Shown here piece by piece: positions 28,501 to 39,776 of a DNA stretch of 64,000 nt. The notes beneath the pieces were generated by a model. It was not told where the DNA came from. It did no database searches and worked only from the letters and a program-made list of their open reading frames with translations. The DNA is from Strix aluco (lineage: Eukaryota; Chordata; Aves; Strigiformes; Strigidae), in the NCBI RefSeq assembly GCF_031877795.1, contig NC_133948.1, forward strand, positions 16,570,948 through 16,634,947, read 5' to 3'. Made by a program: the position numbers and the translations under genes. How positions within the stretch are numbered: position 1 is the first letter of the stretch; each line of letters starts with the position of its first letter.

Positions 28501-29099
28501 AAAATCCATAGAGTGGAGAAGGACCTGGCCTGGGTGATGGGACTGAGAAAACACCAAGAAATCAAGCAGTAGGTGGTCCTGCTCCTTCCCTGGTCATTCC
28601 CTTCCAACAGGGACAAAATTAAGGGCTGGCCAGCGAGTGGCAAAGCCACGGCAGCGAGGAAGATGCTGGACCCGCACACGTCTGGACGGGGGACGGCCAT
28701 CACACAAACCCACTGTGGAGCACGAGGAGGGCAGTTCTGTCCCCAGGCACTGCGGGAAGGCGGAAGCAGGGAGGGTGGCGGGGGTACGAGGGGACGGGAT
28801 GGGGAAGAGCTGGCAGCAGCTGTTTGGATGGGTTGCAGGGTTGGGCTGAGCTCTCCCCCTGCCTGCTCACCACCCAGCACCGCTGCAGCCCCCGCACAGC
28901 TCCCTGCCTGGCGGCGAGAGCGCTGAGGAATTTGGGGGGATTAATGGGCCGGTAATCCTCTCTGCGGGCGCTGAGAATTAACATTCCCCTGGCCAGCGTC
29001 CACCGCCTCTGACCTACTTCTCCCCACGGGGATGGCGGGATGGGGGCACGGCACCGGCAGGCAGTCACCTGGTTTGGGCTTCGAGAAGCATCCTCCCAT
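43..29099 (-). CDS. AIFM3: AIFM3, apoptosis-inducing factor mitochondria-associated 3 (5' part, 14 coding exons)
   Basis: Fourteen GT-AG exons on the minus strand join in phase to give residues 1-450 of AIFM3 (human protein about 605 aa). In transcript order: 29069-29099, 20493-20706, 15308-15417, 13284-13393, 11976-12020, 10595-10682, 8375-8487, 5787-5873, 5143-5234, 3109-3239, 1870-1985, 1451-1522, 1060-1123 and 43-119. The protein begins [10 protein letters not shown], a possible N-myristoylation site with Cys4 as a palmitoylation candidate. It continues with a Rieske [2Fe-2S] domain (Cys109, His111, Cys128, His131), then a pyridine-nucleotide-disulfide oxidoreductase fold with an FAD glycine motif at 198-203 and an NAD motif at 336-341. 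The family is linked to mitochondria and to caspase-dependent apoptosis when overexpressed. The frame is unbroken. The C-terminal exons fall outside the window. Identification is by close match to human AIFM3 as remembered. Confidence 0.97.
706..724 (+). repeat. Poly(A) run, 19 A
   Basis: Homopolymer of 19 adenines in the intron between AIFM3 coding exons 13 and 14. The preceding AT-rich sequence shows no retroposon body that I can name. Confidence 0.8.
1870..3239 (-). CDS. AIFM3: AIFM3 coding exons 10 and 11: NAD-binding motif
   Basis: Exon 10 (3109-3239) and exon 11 (1870-1985) encode residues 297-379. The NAD(P) glycine motif reads GASFLG (336-341), with serine at the third position where human AIFM3, as remembered, has glycine. 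Serine there is common in related Rieske-type reductases, so the change is probably tolerated. The glutamate after the second beta strand (VELEE) favours NADH over NADPH by the usual Rossmann-fold rule, which is inference. Confidence 0.95.
5143..5873 (-). CDS. AIFM3: AIFM3 coding exons 8 and 9
   Basis: Exon 8 (5787-5873, residues 238-266) encodes the [17 protein letters not shown] region. Exon 9 (5143-5234, residues 267-297) encodes [19 protein letters not shown], the conserved strand ending in the ATG-type motif of pyridine nucleotide-disulfide oxidoreductases. Exon 9 ends in phase 2 with donor CAC|GTAAGTT. Confidence 0.93.
8375..12020 (-). CDS. AIFM3: AIFM3 coding exons 5-7: linker and FAD-binding motif
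   Basis: Exon 5 (11976-12020) encodes [15 protein letters not shown]. Exon 6 (10595-10682) and exon 7 (8375-8487) encode residues 171-237. The FAD dinucleotide-binding glycine motif GAGAAG (198-203) spans the exon 6/7 junction. It is followed by the conserved [20 protein letters not shown] segment. Phases are 0, 1 and 0. Confidence 0.95.
12400..13253 (+). repeat. CR1 LINE fragment (3' end of ORF2 and 3' UTR)
   Basis: Plus-strand translation gives the C-terminal reverse transcriptase segment typical of avian CR1 ([19 protein letters not shown], then [14 protein letters not shown] and [16 protein letters not shown]). Frames are broken. The 3' end carries the usual GGTCCCTTCCAACCC motif and a terminal TGATTCTGTG near 13250. 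It is 5'-truncated and dead, lying in the AIFM3 intron between coding exons 4 and 5. Confidence 0.93.
13284..15417 (-). CDS. AIFM3: AIFM3 coding exons 3 and 4: Rieske [2Fe-2S] domain
   Basis: Exon 3 (15308-15417) and exon 4 (13284-13393) encode residues 82-155. They carry both halves of the Rieske cluster-binding motif: CPH at 109-111 in exon 3 and CPWH at 128-131 in exon 4. All four ligands (two Cys, two His) are intact, so the cluster should be assembled. The intron between them falls in the loop joining the two motif boxes, in phase 1. Confidence 0.95.
13394..20492 (-). other. AIFM3 introns between coding exons 2 and 4
   Basis: Apart from exon 3 at 15308-15417 this is intronic sequence of ordinary composition. 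I see no repeat of known family, RNA gene or conserved exon in it. Confidence 0.6.
13861..13893 (+). repeat. Short 14-bp tandem repeat
   Basis: GGGATCCTGCACGA is repeated twice plus a partial third unit, in an AIFM3 intron. Confidence 0.75.
20493..20706 (-). CDS. AIFM3: AIFM3 coding exon 2 (N-terminal linker)
   Basis: This 214-bp exon encodes residues 11-82, the charged and poorly structured region before the Rieske domain. It ends in the conserved HVKDLENGQ stretch, with the Gln codon split by the intron. Donor ACA|GTAAGTG and the acceptor after TGCAG keep the frame. Confidence 0.93.
23025..23645 (-). repeat. CR1 LINE fragment, minus orientation
   Basis: The plus strand begins CACAGAATCACAGAATCATC and continues with the complement of the CR1 3' UTR and the end of its second reading frame (minus-strand [33 protein letters not shown]). 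It lies in the first AIFM3 coding intron. It is strikingly similar to the copy at 27.5 kb and so belongs to the same subfamily. Confidence 0.92.
24283..24382. repeat. AC/AT-rich microsatellite tract
   Basis: Alternating purine-pyrimidine runs of CA, TA and TG (ACACACATACATATATGTG and TATACACACACACACATA) are separated by short interruptions. It is in AIFM3's intron, with no sign of function. Confidence 0.8.
27484..27910 (-). repeat. CR1 LINE fragment, minus orientation
   Basis: This is the same CR1 subfamily and orientation as the 23.0-kb copy. On the minus strand it encodes [20 protein letters not shown] and [16 protein letters not shown], with the 3' terminal motif at the left edge. It is truncated at its 5' end near 27910. 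Confidence 0.92.
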
Positions 29100-29215
29100 G
29101 GCGCCGGGCGGGGCAGGCAGCGGGGACGGCGGGCAGGTCAGCGAGGGCACGGGTACATCCTCGCATGATAAACCACCTGCTCGGGCCGTCCCGGGCTCCA
29201 GGCGTCGTTCACGAC
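29069..29215 (-). CDS. AIFM3: AIFM3 first coding exon (ATG at 29097-29099)
   Basis: Coding part 29069-29099 encodes [10 protein letters not shown] plus one base of codon 11, ending in a CCAG|GTGACT donor. The start matches the human AIFM3 N-terminus, including the Met-Gly-Gly-Cys lipidation-type context. Bases 29100-29215 are proposed 5' UTR, bounded by a candidate acceptor. The surrounding sequence is moderately CpG-rich, so an alternative promoter close to this exon is also possible. Confidence 0.85.
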
Positions 29216-29651
29216 CTGCGCTGGGTAGAAAAGCTCCGTGAGAACCGGTACCGGCAGGGAAGGTGGGTGCTGCAGGGAGCGGAGGGCAAGCGGCGAGAGC
29301 TGCTGCCTGTGCCAACAGCTGCAGGCAGGAGCTGGGCAGCACGAGCACAACGGGTACATGGAGCACAGGGGCAAGTCACACCCAGCCCCGCACACCCCCG
29401 GTGACCCGAGTGACAAGGGGAAAACGTAACACTGGGGTCACCGTGCTGGGAGTCACCAATAAATTCAGTTATGAAGTTTATAAATCCAATCATCTTTTCA
29501 AAGTTTAAAATGACAAAAACCCTCACATCATTTATGTTCAAACTTTAATAACTTTCCAAAGCCCTCCCTTTGGGAATTAAATCTCTAAGCACATAGGTCA
29601 CAGCCCAAATACAATGATTAAACTATAAATACATTTCAGTCAGGTTTTTTT

Positions 29652-29936
29652 CTTTTATGATAAGGTGATGGAAAAACAAAATCTACTGGATTGCCTGGTC
29701 CTGAAAGTTCCCCCTTCCCAGTAATGCTCACTCCAGCAGAAATCCCATTAGCTTTGGAACAATTATTTATTTGAGAAAGGGTTTTCAGTATCAGGCCATT
29801 TTGCACCAAAACCCAATTTTTTACACTCTTAAGACAGGATTTTTTAATGTTTAAGTGGGACAGGCAAACGGTCCACTTCAAGTTGTGTTCATCTCATTAG
29901 CTTTGACTGATGGTGCTCTCAGATTTAGTACAAAGA
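29652..29936 (+). repeat. Dispersed 285-bp duplication, copy 1
   Basis: This segment recurs almost unchanged at 32081-32364, about 2.4 kb away in the same orientation. By eye I count four substitutions and one single-base deletion. I recognise no CR1, LTR or coding content and no obvious terminal inverted repeat. It lies in AIFM3's 5' intron. Copy 1 has no flanking duplication I can see, so it may be the source. Confidence 0.85.
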
Positions 29937-32057
29937 TAAACCTTTCTGGTTATATTCCTTGACTGAAAACAGCAAAAATTCTTACAACACAGCTGGCAAT
30001 AAAGCAGAACATTTAATTAATTTTACGCATTCATACCTGTAATTGAACTGATTTACTATGGTTTTGCCACATATTTTTCACAAAGCCTTCCGATCTGGGC
30101 AGGAAGTTAAAACCATTTCCAAAGGATATTTTAACACAGGCAAAGCAGGCTTTTCTGCAGCTTAGAACGTGCCTCAAGATCTTTACAATGAGAAGAAGAC
30201 ACAGAAGTGCCAGGAGACAGACACCAAGCACTGCAATTTCTCCCCTTTATTTAAGCACCAACTCAAAACATCCAGACGTATCCTTCCGTTTTCACCTATA
30301 TCCCTCTAAAACATGCACATTCCTTCCTGCAAACCTTCACACCCCCTTCTGCCCTGCACGGCATGACCTCCACCAAGTCCCAGGTGTGTTGCAAGAGCAC
30401 CTTCAAAGCCTGAAGCATGTTGAATAACTGGGGCTATAGAGGAACAAGAGACTGGTGCCTTGCCACGTCGTGCAAAACGAGCACACAGGCACTTGATAAT
30501 GGGCACGGAGGGGTACCAGCCTGGCACAGACTAGTAACAGGACAAAAAACCACACAAGCTTGTCTGCAGACTACAAAGAGCGATCAGACGTGTGTGCAAC
30601 CGCCAACAAGCTCATTCACAAAGGGGGAACATTCAGTGGAGCGGGGAAGAGGCAAGAGCTCTTCTCACAAGAGCAAGAGCACCCAAGGAAAGCAGCACGC
30701 CAACATTTACACAAGAGCAAATGCAAACAAATGCCATGTAAGAAGGTGCACAAATGCAGAGGAAGATTTGGGAGCACCGGGGAAAAACACAGCGGAGAAG
30801 TCACATGCAGTAACTGCTGTATGGCCCTTTGCCAAAACTGGCAGGAAAAAAGGGAAAATGGCTTTGTATCACAGAAACAGAGTCTCAAGCCATTCATGTA
30901 CCAGTGATACAGGACAATAGTGCAAAACATATAATAAAATACCATGCAAAGGCTGGCAAAAAAGGAGGTGGGAGGTGAGTGCCAGAGAGGAGCAGGTGAC
31001 AGGGGATGAGCTGGGGGGAGCATCCAGGGCATCCTCAGCATCAAGCCAGATAGGAAAATAAAACTGCACCTAAGCGAGTTCATAGCGAAGTGAGATACTG
31101 CTGTGAGCAGAACGTGCCAGTGAGACAACGGGAGCCACACAACGGAGAGCAAAGAGAAAGCTGAAACGAGGATACTGTCACCCACACAGAGGCTGGGCTT
31201 TCTTCTGGAAGGCAACCAGCCTACTCTCAGGTCTGCCATAGCTGATCCCCACAACCAACTCAGGAGCAAACCAAAGCCCCTGCAAACCCGGAGCAGCCGT
31301 TTGCTGCAGGTTTCCTGCAGCAGAAGGTGGTCGCTGCGCCAGCAGGACAGGGCGATGCCCCAGGCACGCAGTGTCCAGGCAGCATCGAGCAAACCCTCAG
31401 GATGCTGCATGTCAGGGAGCACGGCGGGGACCCCCAAGCCCCCGGGCAGGCGGTGGGGTGGATGGCTGAAGGGTGGCTCCCGAATGCGCCTCACCAGAGG
31501 ATGCCTCGATCTTCTCCAAGCCCCCAGAGATGCTGGTGGGACTGCTTTCCAGCTGGTCTGGCTGGTTTTACAGGGTACTCTGGGAGGATGTCAGAGCTCC
31601 TCTCCCTGAGTATCAGCCATCTGTCTGAGATGCCTTTGCTTTGTTTGGACCTCAGAGATGGCAATCTGAAGCCACTGCCTCAGGCCCACTTTCACATCCC
31701 CTAATTTCCCCATTGATGGTCCCCCCTAGGCTCTTCAAAGGCACACGCTGTGCTCGGGCTGGCTGAACCACCCACAGCCTCCTAAAGCGGCTCAGAGCAG
31801 AGCACAGCGCATGTTTCTGGGTGTCCCTCCTCCAGGACTCCAGGAGTTAACCAGGCAAAAACTTTTCTGGTTGCAGAAAGGCACCAGCCTGCCCTACCAG
31901 ACCGACTCATGAGACACAAGGGATTGTGTCACCACTAGCAGCATCCAGAGGTACCGCTCCAGATCTGGATCCTGCAGGAGTCACAGCCAAAATCTCCTCT
32001 CTGTTGGGAAAGGGAAATAAGCTCATATACAACATGAAGTAACTGAACCCAGCTAGC

Positions 32058-32381
32058 AAGTAACACCTTCCTAGCACCTCCTTTTATGATAAGGTGATGG
32101 AAAAACGAAATCCACTGGATTGCCTGGTCCTGAAAGTTCCCCCTTCCCAGTAATGCTCACTCCAGCAGAAATCCCATTCGCTTTGGAACAATTATTTATT
32201 TGAGAAAGGGTTTTCAGTATCAGGCCATTTTGCACCAAAACCCAGTTTTTTACACTCTTAAGACAGGATTTTTAATGTTTAAGTGGGACAGGCAAACGGT
32301 CCACTTCAAGTTGTGTTCATCTCATTAGCTTTGACTGATGGTGCTCTCAGATTTAGTACAAAGAAGTAACACCTTGCTAGC
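32058..32381. repeat. Direct repeats (target-site-duplication-like) flanking copy 2
   Basis: The 18-bp sequences at 32058-32075 and 32364-32381 differ at one base. They flank the inserted duplicate and are absent around copy 1, so they probably mark the insertion event. Confidence 0.7.
32081..32364 (+). repeat. Dispersed 285-bp duplication, copy 2, with flanking 18-bp direct repeats
   Basis: Near-identical copy of 29652-29936. It is bracketed by AAGTAACACCTT(C/G)CTAGC at 32058-32075 and 32064+300 (32364-32381), 17 of 18 bases matching, which looks like a target-site duplication. Five extra bases lie between the left repeat and the copy. This suggests copy 2 is the inserted daughter. Confidence 0.8.
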
Positions 32382-35300
32382 TCTTGAAGAGTGATGCACT
32401 GACCTATACAAGGTCACGCAGCTGATGTTCATGTCTCAGTAAACCAGTTCATAACCTGTTCCCTGAACAAAACAATGCTCTGTGCTTCACAGCTGTACAG
32501 GAACACCTTCAGCATCCTCTCAAAGAGGGCAACAAGGAGTGGGTTATCAAAATATGAGACAACTGTGGTAGTTCTGAGGAACATACCACCCCATCTCTCA
32601 AAACCCCAGTGTGAATGGGGAATCGGCCCTGTAACAGGCTGTCTGCAAAACAGGACTCCAGTGTCACTCAGAGAGCACTGCCTGAGAGCACAGGACCAGA
32701 GAAACCACCCTGCTCCCAAACAGAAGAAACACTGAAAACAATCCAACGGGAGAAATGTAGAAAACAATCCAGCACTACTAACCCCAAGCACTTCCACTGC
32801 GCACCAATAAAACTGCGATACTGCAACATCAAATTTTCACTGCGGGTAAGGGATAGAAAACCAGAAGGAGGACCATGCAGCTCAGCCCAGATGTCCACCT
32901 CTCTGACAGTGGCCAACAGCACTTATGTGCCACGAGCAGGCAAGAACAAGGCAGGCACACAGTGACACTTCAGCCCATGTTTCCTGACATGTTCAGGCAA
33001 CCCATGCACAGATCAGGATCCAGAGCTTGCACCATTTTTGAGAGACGGCACAGTACTGACAATGCTGTTATTAGCACTATTTACCTCTCTGCTTGCTGCT
33101 GAGCCCCAGGCTCCTATTTTAATTGAATGCTCTGCCGCGACTCCAAAATCTATTCCAGGTGGTCATGTGGTAAGTATACAAGTATATAGTACACTGTAGG
33201 TATAATTAGTATTTTTTCCCTGAACATTAGTTTGTGTTTATTGAAAGTGTCATTTTATCACCTGGCCACCAAGGTCCATCATATGCAGCTACAACACTTC
33301 ACAGTCAGCATCTGTTTTGCTGCTGTGAATAATTCTGTATTGCCCGCCTAGAAATCTGGCACATGCCTGAGCACCGAACCATGCCCAGTGACATAGGCAT
33401 CTCCCAGACGTACAAGTTTGCAATCCAAGCTAGCTCCATCTGGGGATGTCAGCTGGAGACCTCTCTCTGTGGAGCACTGAGCACAGACACACTCATGACA
33501 CCGCTCACAGGGTCCCTTCAGCCATGATTCACCTGCTGTGGCCCTGGTGCACGTGGACACCAGCTTCCCCCGTGGTCTCTCCTGGCTCCTCCAGATCCCA
33601 TCGCTGAGCTTCTGCTTGCACCCTCACCTTCTTACAGACACTGTCCTGCTCCAGGTTGCCCCTGGCCTGCTGGCCCTGGACAAGGCAGCCCCGAGTGCCA
33701 CCGGAGGGAGAGGGGGGAAGAGAGGCCTGCTTCTCGTCCCCTTCCCACTTGCCCAGCACAAGTCCCCACCCCTGGCCCACCGCTGTCCCCCCTGATCCCC
33801 CGGCCACACTCTCTTGAGAGGGGTGTCCTGTCACCTCGCAGGGCAGTTCCGCCCCCTCCCCACACCACTGAACCCGCTCCTCTCAAGCCCTGGCCCCACA
33901 TCTCACCTCCCCTCCCCACATCTTCTCCCCTCTCCTCAGTGATGTGGGGGCTCCCAATGTCAGCAGGAAGGTGACCGATGTGATCTCCTTGCACAGAGGG
34001 CTGGTGGGTGCGAGGCCAGTGAAGGCAGGGGCTGTGGTGCCCACCCACTGCTGGTTCCCAGAAAAGGGAGCCTGCACTGGGGCTGGACCATGAGCCCATG
34101 GGGCCTGAGAATGGAGAAGCCAACGATGCTGGAGCAGCTGCCAACTGCTGAGGATCCTGGTTGTGGCTACCAGAACAAGAAACACCTCTGGTCTTACAAT
34201 CACAGATCCTCAAGGCTTTGCAGGGGCACAGTCCCTGGTCCTCCCACAGCTGCACCTCCTCCTCTGGCCTATCCTCCTCTTAGGCCAGACTCAAGCCAGC
34301 CCCGGGGCTGTTGGGGACACAGTTCAGGTTCCCAAGGTCTAAGGGCTCAAGAATATGACCATCAGTCCAAGGTAACCAGACAACAACGGGAGCATCCTGC
34401 CACCACCAGCAACCAACCTCCAGTCTCCCAGGCAGTTCAGGATCATGTGCCCAGCCAGCCCTCCTGCCTTCTGCTGGGGACGGGTTCACCAGGCATCACT
34501 GCCTGGACTTGCTCCCTCCCACAGCTGGAAATGCCTATATCTTCTCTGCCATGGGTCCAGCAAACCAGGCTCCAGGACTGACATGCTGGCAAGGATCAGC
34601 AGACTTGTCTTCTCCACACGGATCTCCACCACAGCTGAACTCTCTATCTTTGCAGTGCTCTGCAGGAGGCTCTGGAGGAAACCTGGGGGAAGCCCTAGGA
34701 GGAAACCTGGAAGAGTACCTGGATGATCTTTGAGGAGGTTTCTGAGGAGCCACTGGAATTCATGGTGACCAAGTGGGACATCTAGGACGTGCTCTGTTCC
34801 CAGGGAGATGACTTCTGTCTCTTCATTGACACAACCAGTCTGGAGATGCCTCCAGGGGAGGAGGGAAGGGGTCTGGCAGTACTGGTGTCCCTGGAGCCAT
34901 GGCAGCCCCAGGGCTCTGGGCAGCAGGTCTTGCTCACACGCTCTGGGAACAGCCGCTCACCAGTTCTGGGATCAGGCAGGAGTTTTTTCTCCCGGGCAGC
35001 TTGGACAAGTCCCCAGGTGGTTTTTTGCCTTCCTCTGCAGCCATGAGCAGGGCCCATTGGCCAGGGCTGCTCCGGGCCGTTTGTGGCCAGTGATTCCCTG
35101 CTGCTGCAGGACCAGGAGTCCAGCTGTGTCTGTGATGTCTCCACCTCTCTTCCCTGTGGCAGCTTTGTTTTTCGAGTTTTCAGTCATTTGTAGTTTAGGT
35201 CTTCTAAGGCAATGTCCTACAGCTCCACGCTCCACAGGAGCTGCTGGTTTTTAACTGCCCCTGCATACAATAAAATTTTCTTTTTATTGTATCTTGGTTC

Positions 35301-38300
35301 TGTTGTCTGCAAACATATGCCCATTTCTGCCTCCAGAACTTTGTCCTTCAGAAGCATTATCAGTTACTGCAGATAATTTTTGGACTCAGAGATGTTATCA
35401 CCATTTGAAGAACTCAGCACTTTCTTCTCGGGATGTCTCTGAAGAGTCCATGTCAGTCATTTCTTTCCTGCTTAGTAAAAGGACACCTAAAATGGTGTCA
35501 CCAACACCCCTGTGCTCAGCACGCTTAGATCTCAGCAGCTGCCACAACGCGCCTAGGTCTGAGAGAAGGCCTTATGGCCAGGAGAAGAAAGTCAATGGAA
35601 GTACCTGTACTCAGAAATACCATCCCAGCAGACACCCGGAGTTTTAGGAAGGTCCCTCATATCTATCAATAACGGCCTTTTTCTACCACAGTTACTGCTC
35701 AGGTACGAGATTCCGGCAGGTTGTCCCACAGAGCTGGTTTTCTATCTGAACTTCTGGACAGAGTCAATCTTCAAAAACAAGAAAGCAAAACTTTCCTATC
35801 TCTAAGGCTGGACACATGCTCCCCATGCTCCTTGGTTCCTCACCTACCAGCATGCAATGCCACACACACCAGGCACACCAGGGAACAGAGGCCACAGGGC
35901 AGCTCCACATCTCCTGCAAGACTCGCTGGTCCGCAGACAGCCCCGCCTGCTCTGCAGAGCAAGGAGAGCCGCCTGCCTTGCCTAGCCAGCGAGATCCGGC
36001 TCCGCAGGCTGCGCCCCCCCAAGAGGAGGGGATGGTTGGAGGCTCAGAGCATCTGGTGGCACTCTCCATACTTGCAGGGAAGAGCTGGCTCTGACTCTGG
36101 TCTCCGCTGTGAAAAAAAACCAACCCTTGATCCCAAACCTTATCCTATCTACCGCAGAGCTGCCTCCTTGCCAATTCTTAGTACGCGCAAAATATTGTCT
36201 TTAATACAAGGCCCAGCAGGAACCATGGAGCAGTCCCAGCAGCAGACCCATTTCGGACACACCCTACAAACAGAGTGAAGCACAGACCCCACCACAGCCT
36301 CTCCAGCACATCCCACAAAGCACAGCCCGTCCATGGGCCAGGCAAGGCTCCGGTCCTTGGGTGCAGGGCACCTCCCCTGCCCACCGAGCCCTGAACTTCA
36401 CCAGGACCCAGAGCCTTCGTTTCCCACCCACCTCTTCACCCCGTGCTACGAGTCTCCCAGCCCCACCATCACACCACACATGATCCTGTGTGGCTCCATC
36501 CCAACCAGGCACATACACACCCTGACCCCCACCACGCACCAGACTCACACTCTTGGTGTCCTCCTAAGACATGGGTTGCCCCTTTCTCTTACTTTGCTGG
36601 GGATTTGCTCTAGTTTGACTCCCACGGTGATTGCCAGAACTACGCAGTGGGCCACCACCCTCCACCAGGTCCTCCCACACCTGGCACAGCAATGTTAGAA
36701 AGATTTAAGAGTGGTGACTCCACATTCCCCTGTCCCTGATGAGCACACTCAGACTGTCCTCCTCTGTCATCTCCTGAAGGTCAGGTTGTGTTTCACTCTT
36801 GGTCCCCCTGTGCCCCACTTCTCTGTCTCTGCTTAGTGGGGCAACTCCAGCCACCAGCAGTGCTTCTCACCTCTGTCTCCTCAACAAGTTACAGCAGCAG
36901 AGGCAGAGTTTGTGGGCAGAGGCTGTTAATAAAAATATATAAGGTGGATCCCAAGAGTCCCTGCAGCCCACTGGCCAGCACACCTGCCTCTGCTCAGTAG
37001 CCCCCTGGCCCCCAGGAACCCTGGCATGACCACCAGTATCCTTGCCATGCCTCTCCAGCCCTGCCAGGGACCAGGCTTCAGCCCAGAGGCCCAACAGCAC
37101 CCTCCCACAGCTGACCCCCGTCCCTCCCCAAAAGCAGCCAGTCCCCGTGGGCCACCGGTTTGGAGCAGTCCTGGTCCACGCCAGCACAGCCTGGCAGAGC
37201 AGGAGCCAGCACAGACCCCACAGCGTGCAGCCCGTGCTCCCCACGGCGCAGAGCAGGCAGGGGTCAGACAGCATTTGGGCTCTCTGGTTGTTGTCTGAGC
37301 ACAGCCACACCAACAGTGTCACACAGCCCACAGGCACCTCTCTACTGTCTCCACCGCCCTGCAGAGAGTGACTCCACCAAAAACCAAGGCAGCTGCAGGC
37401 ACAAAGTCCTGCTGACACCCTGAGCTGTCGGCAGCCTCCCTCTCTGCCCACCCAGGGGTCCATCCTCCACCCGCTGCATCACCCTGGGCACAGCCCATGA
37501 CCATAAGGAGAAGAAACTCCCCTGTTTAGCAGCAGAAACTACAGTTCCCTGCAAGGTCTGGCTCAGCAGAGCCAACCTGCCCCATCTCCGGGATAAGCTA
37601 AGCTCCGCTGCCAAGGAAAGCAGGTCTCTCCTCCGGACACAGGACTCTGAGCACAGCCCAGGCGTGGCTGGAAGCACACCAGGGGTCCCAAGGCTCTTCC
37701 CCGTGCCCCACAGACCACGCTGTGCGCTCTGCGCTATCAAGGCAACGCGCAGCAGCCCTCCTCTGACCCCAGGAAGGTGCACAGGGTTCACCCGCCACAA
37801 GAAAAGCCTGGAAAGAGCCAGTGGGAAGGCAACCAAGCCACACAAAAGAGAGCGTGACAGGGGATGATGTTTTTAGGGCAGGGAGAACTTGCATTTTTAA
37901 AATAATTTTGGGGTGAAAATAGACAGGTCTCCATCCCGAAGCTATCCCTTTTTTCCAGGAATTGCACCTCAGAGGAGGAACACGGGGCTCCCTCAGCCCC
38001 AGCTCCCAGCGCTCGCACAGATCAGCCTCCCAGCGCGGGGTGCCCAGCTGGGGGAAAAACACCTTCTTTAGTGTAACTGCCTCCTGTCCCTCCACCCTGA
38101 GGATGCTGCACCCGCAACACCGCCACGCTGCTCGCAGGGACATGCCATGCACCGCTGCCTGTCCCCTGCCCGTGCAGCAGCTGAGCCAAACTCAAAGGGG
38201 CTGGTGCACAGCAACCCCCTTCTCTCCTCTCCCAGCACCCCAACCTTCTCTTTACCTCTCCAGCTCTTCGCTCCCTTTTTTCCTCCAGGACAGCTCTCCA

Positions 38301-39760
38301 GCCAGTTCCCTGTTCCCTCTGCCCAACCCTCCCACTCCCAGTTTCCTGCCATCCCGACCCTGCTGCCTGGACCCCGCGCCGGAGGTCCCCCAGCCGCTGA
38401 CACCCAGCGACTCTGACACCCTCAGACTCCCACTGGTCCCCTCCTGCTCCTTCCACCACCACCTTGCCTCCCCGGGAGCCCCCAGCCCCTGCCCACTCCT
38501 CAGCACACCTCTCCCCACCAAACCTTTCCCTCTCCGGCCGCTTCCCAGCAGGGACTGAGATTTGCTTTGCACCCACCTGGAGCAAACTGTGGGTTTGGCT
38601 TTGCCCGGTAATTTGCTTTCAGATGGCCCCAAGAAACAGAAGCAAAACTCACGCTGCAAAATGCCGAGAGCAGCTCCCAGCCCCGTCTCGCCGAGGATGG
38701 GGAGGAACGCGTCCTGGCGCACTTCACCTTGTCACCTTGTCACCAGGAGTTTGTGGCAGCAGCAAGCAGCACAGAGAGCTACAAAGCTGCTTTTAACGTG
38801 CCTGAAGAAGCAGCGCAGCGGGAACACTCAGCCTACAATTAGCCACAACTGTTTTACTGGCTGCTGCTTCAGCGATTTATAGGCTCCAGGTTAAAGGCTC
38901 GTTCGGCAGCGCTGTCACTGCCACCCCTCCAAGCATGTCCTCTGCAAGCTGGATTGGAAATACTCAGAAATTAATAATTAAGCACACCATTTGGTTCTGA
39001 TCTCAAAGGTACGCCAATAAAAAGAGCAAATGCTAAAAATTCTCCCCAGGTGCAGAGCGCTTGATGGAAAAATCCAAACATTTCACGACACAAAAGAGTT
39101 TGAATTCCCGAGCGCTCGGTCCGAGGCAGCCGAGCTCTGCTCCTGCCGGCGGCCGCTGCCAGCCCGGGATTGCACAAGAGGAAACCGCCTTCCCTGCGGA
39201 CCCGCAAGCGGAGCAGAAGGAGTTTCTCACAGAAATGTTTTCCGAGCAACGGCAAAATCACACCACCACCCCATTCCACCTTCCGCCGGACCCAGAGCAG
39301 CCCCTGCTCACGCCATCCGCCCCCCCCAAGCAGATCTGGCCCTGCGGTACCGCTCGAGGCTCCGCATTTGGCCAGTCCCGCAGCTGCCGGTCTGTGACAC
39401 CGGGGCTGTCTGCCGGGGGGCACCGGCCCCCGAGACGGGGACAAACAAACAAACTTGGAGGACACGCTTGGGGGGGGGGACACACGGGACGACACAGGGA
39501 CCCCAAAACCGGGAGTTCAAGAGAAACGCGGCTTTTCCCCGACAGCAATCGCAGCCCCTTTTTTTTTTTTTTTTTGCTGCTTTGGTTTCTCAAGCAATTG
39601 CTGCATCTCGAGAGAGGTGCGAAAACAAGCGGCGCTCCCGCACCGCTGCGGCGGCCACCGGCCCCGGGCCACCTCTCGCCCGGCCCCGGCCTGGCCGGCA
39701 GCTCCCGCTGCAGAGGAGCCTCGGGGGCCGGTGCGGCCCCCCCCCGGTGTCCCCGCGCCT

Positions 39761-39776
39761 GGGGGGGGGGGGGGGG
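39761..39776 (+). repeat. Poly(G) run, 16 G
   Basis: Homopolymer of 16 guanines in the AIFM3 CpG island, next to further G and C runs. It is a potential quadruplex and a likely sequencing weak spot. Confidence 0.8.

Larger units (their letters stand above)
20707..29068 (-). other. AIFM3 first coding intron
   Basis: An 8.4-kb intron holding two minus-oriented CR1 fragments (23.0 and 27.5 kb), a CA/TA microsatellite (24.3 kb) and a 327-codon open frame on the plus strand (25360-26343) with no recognised similarity. No other supported feature. Confidence 0.6.
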
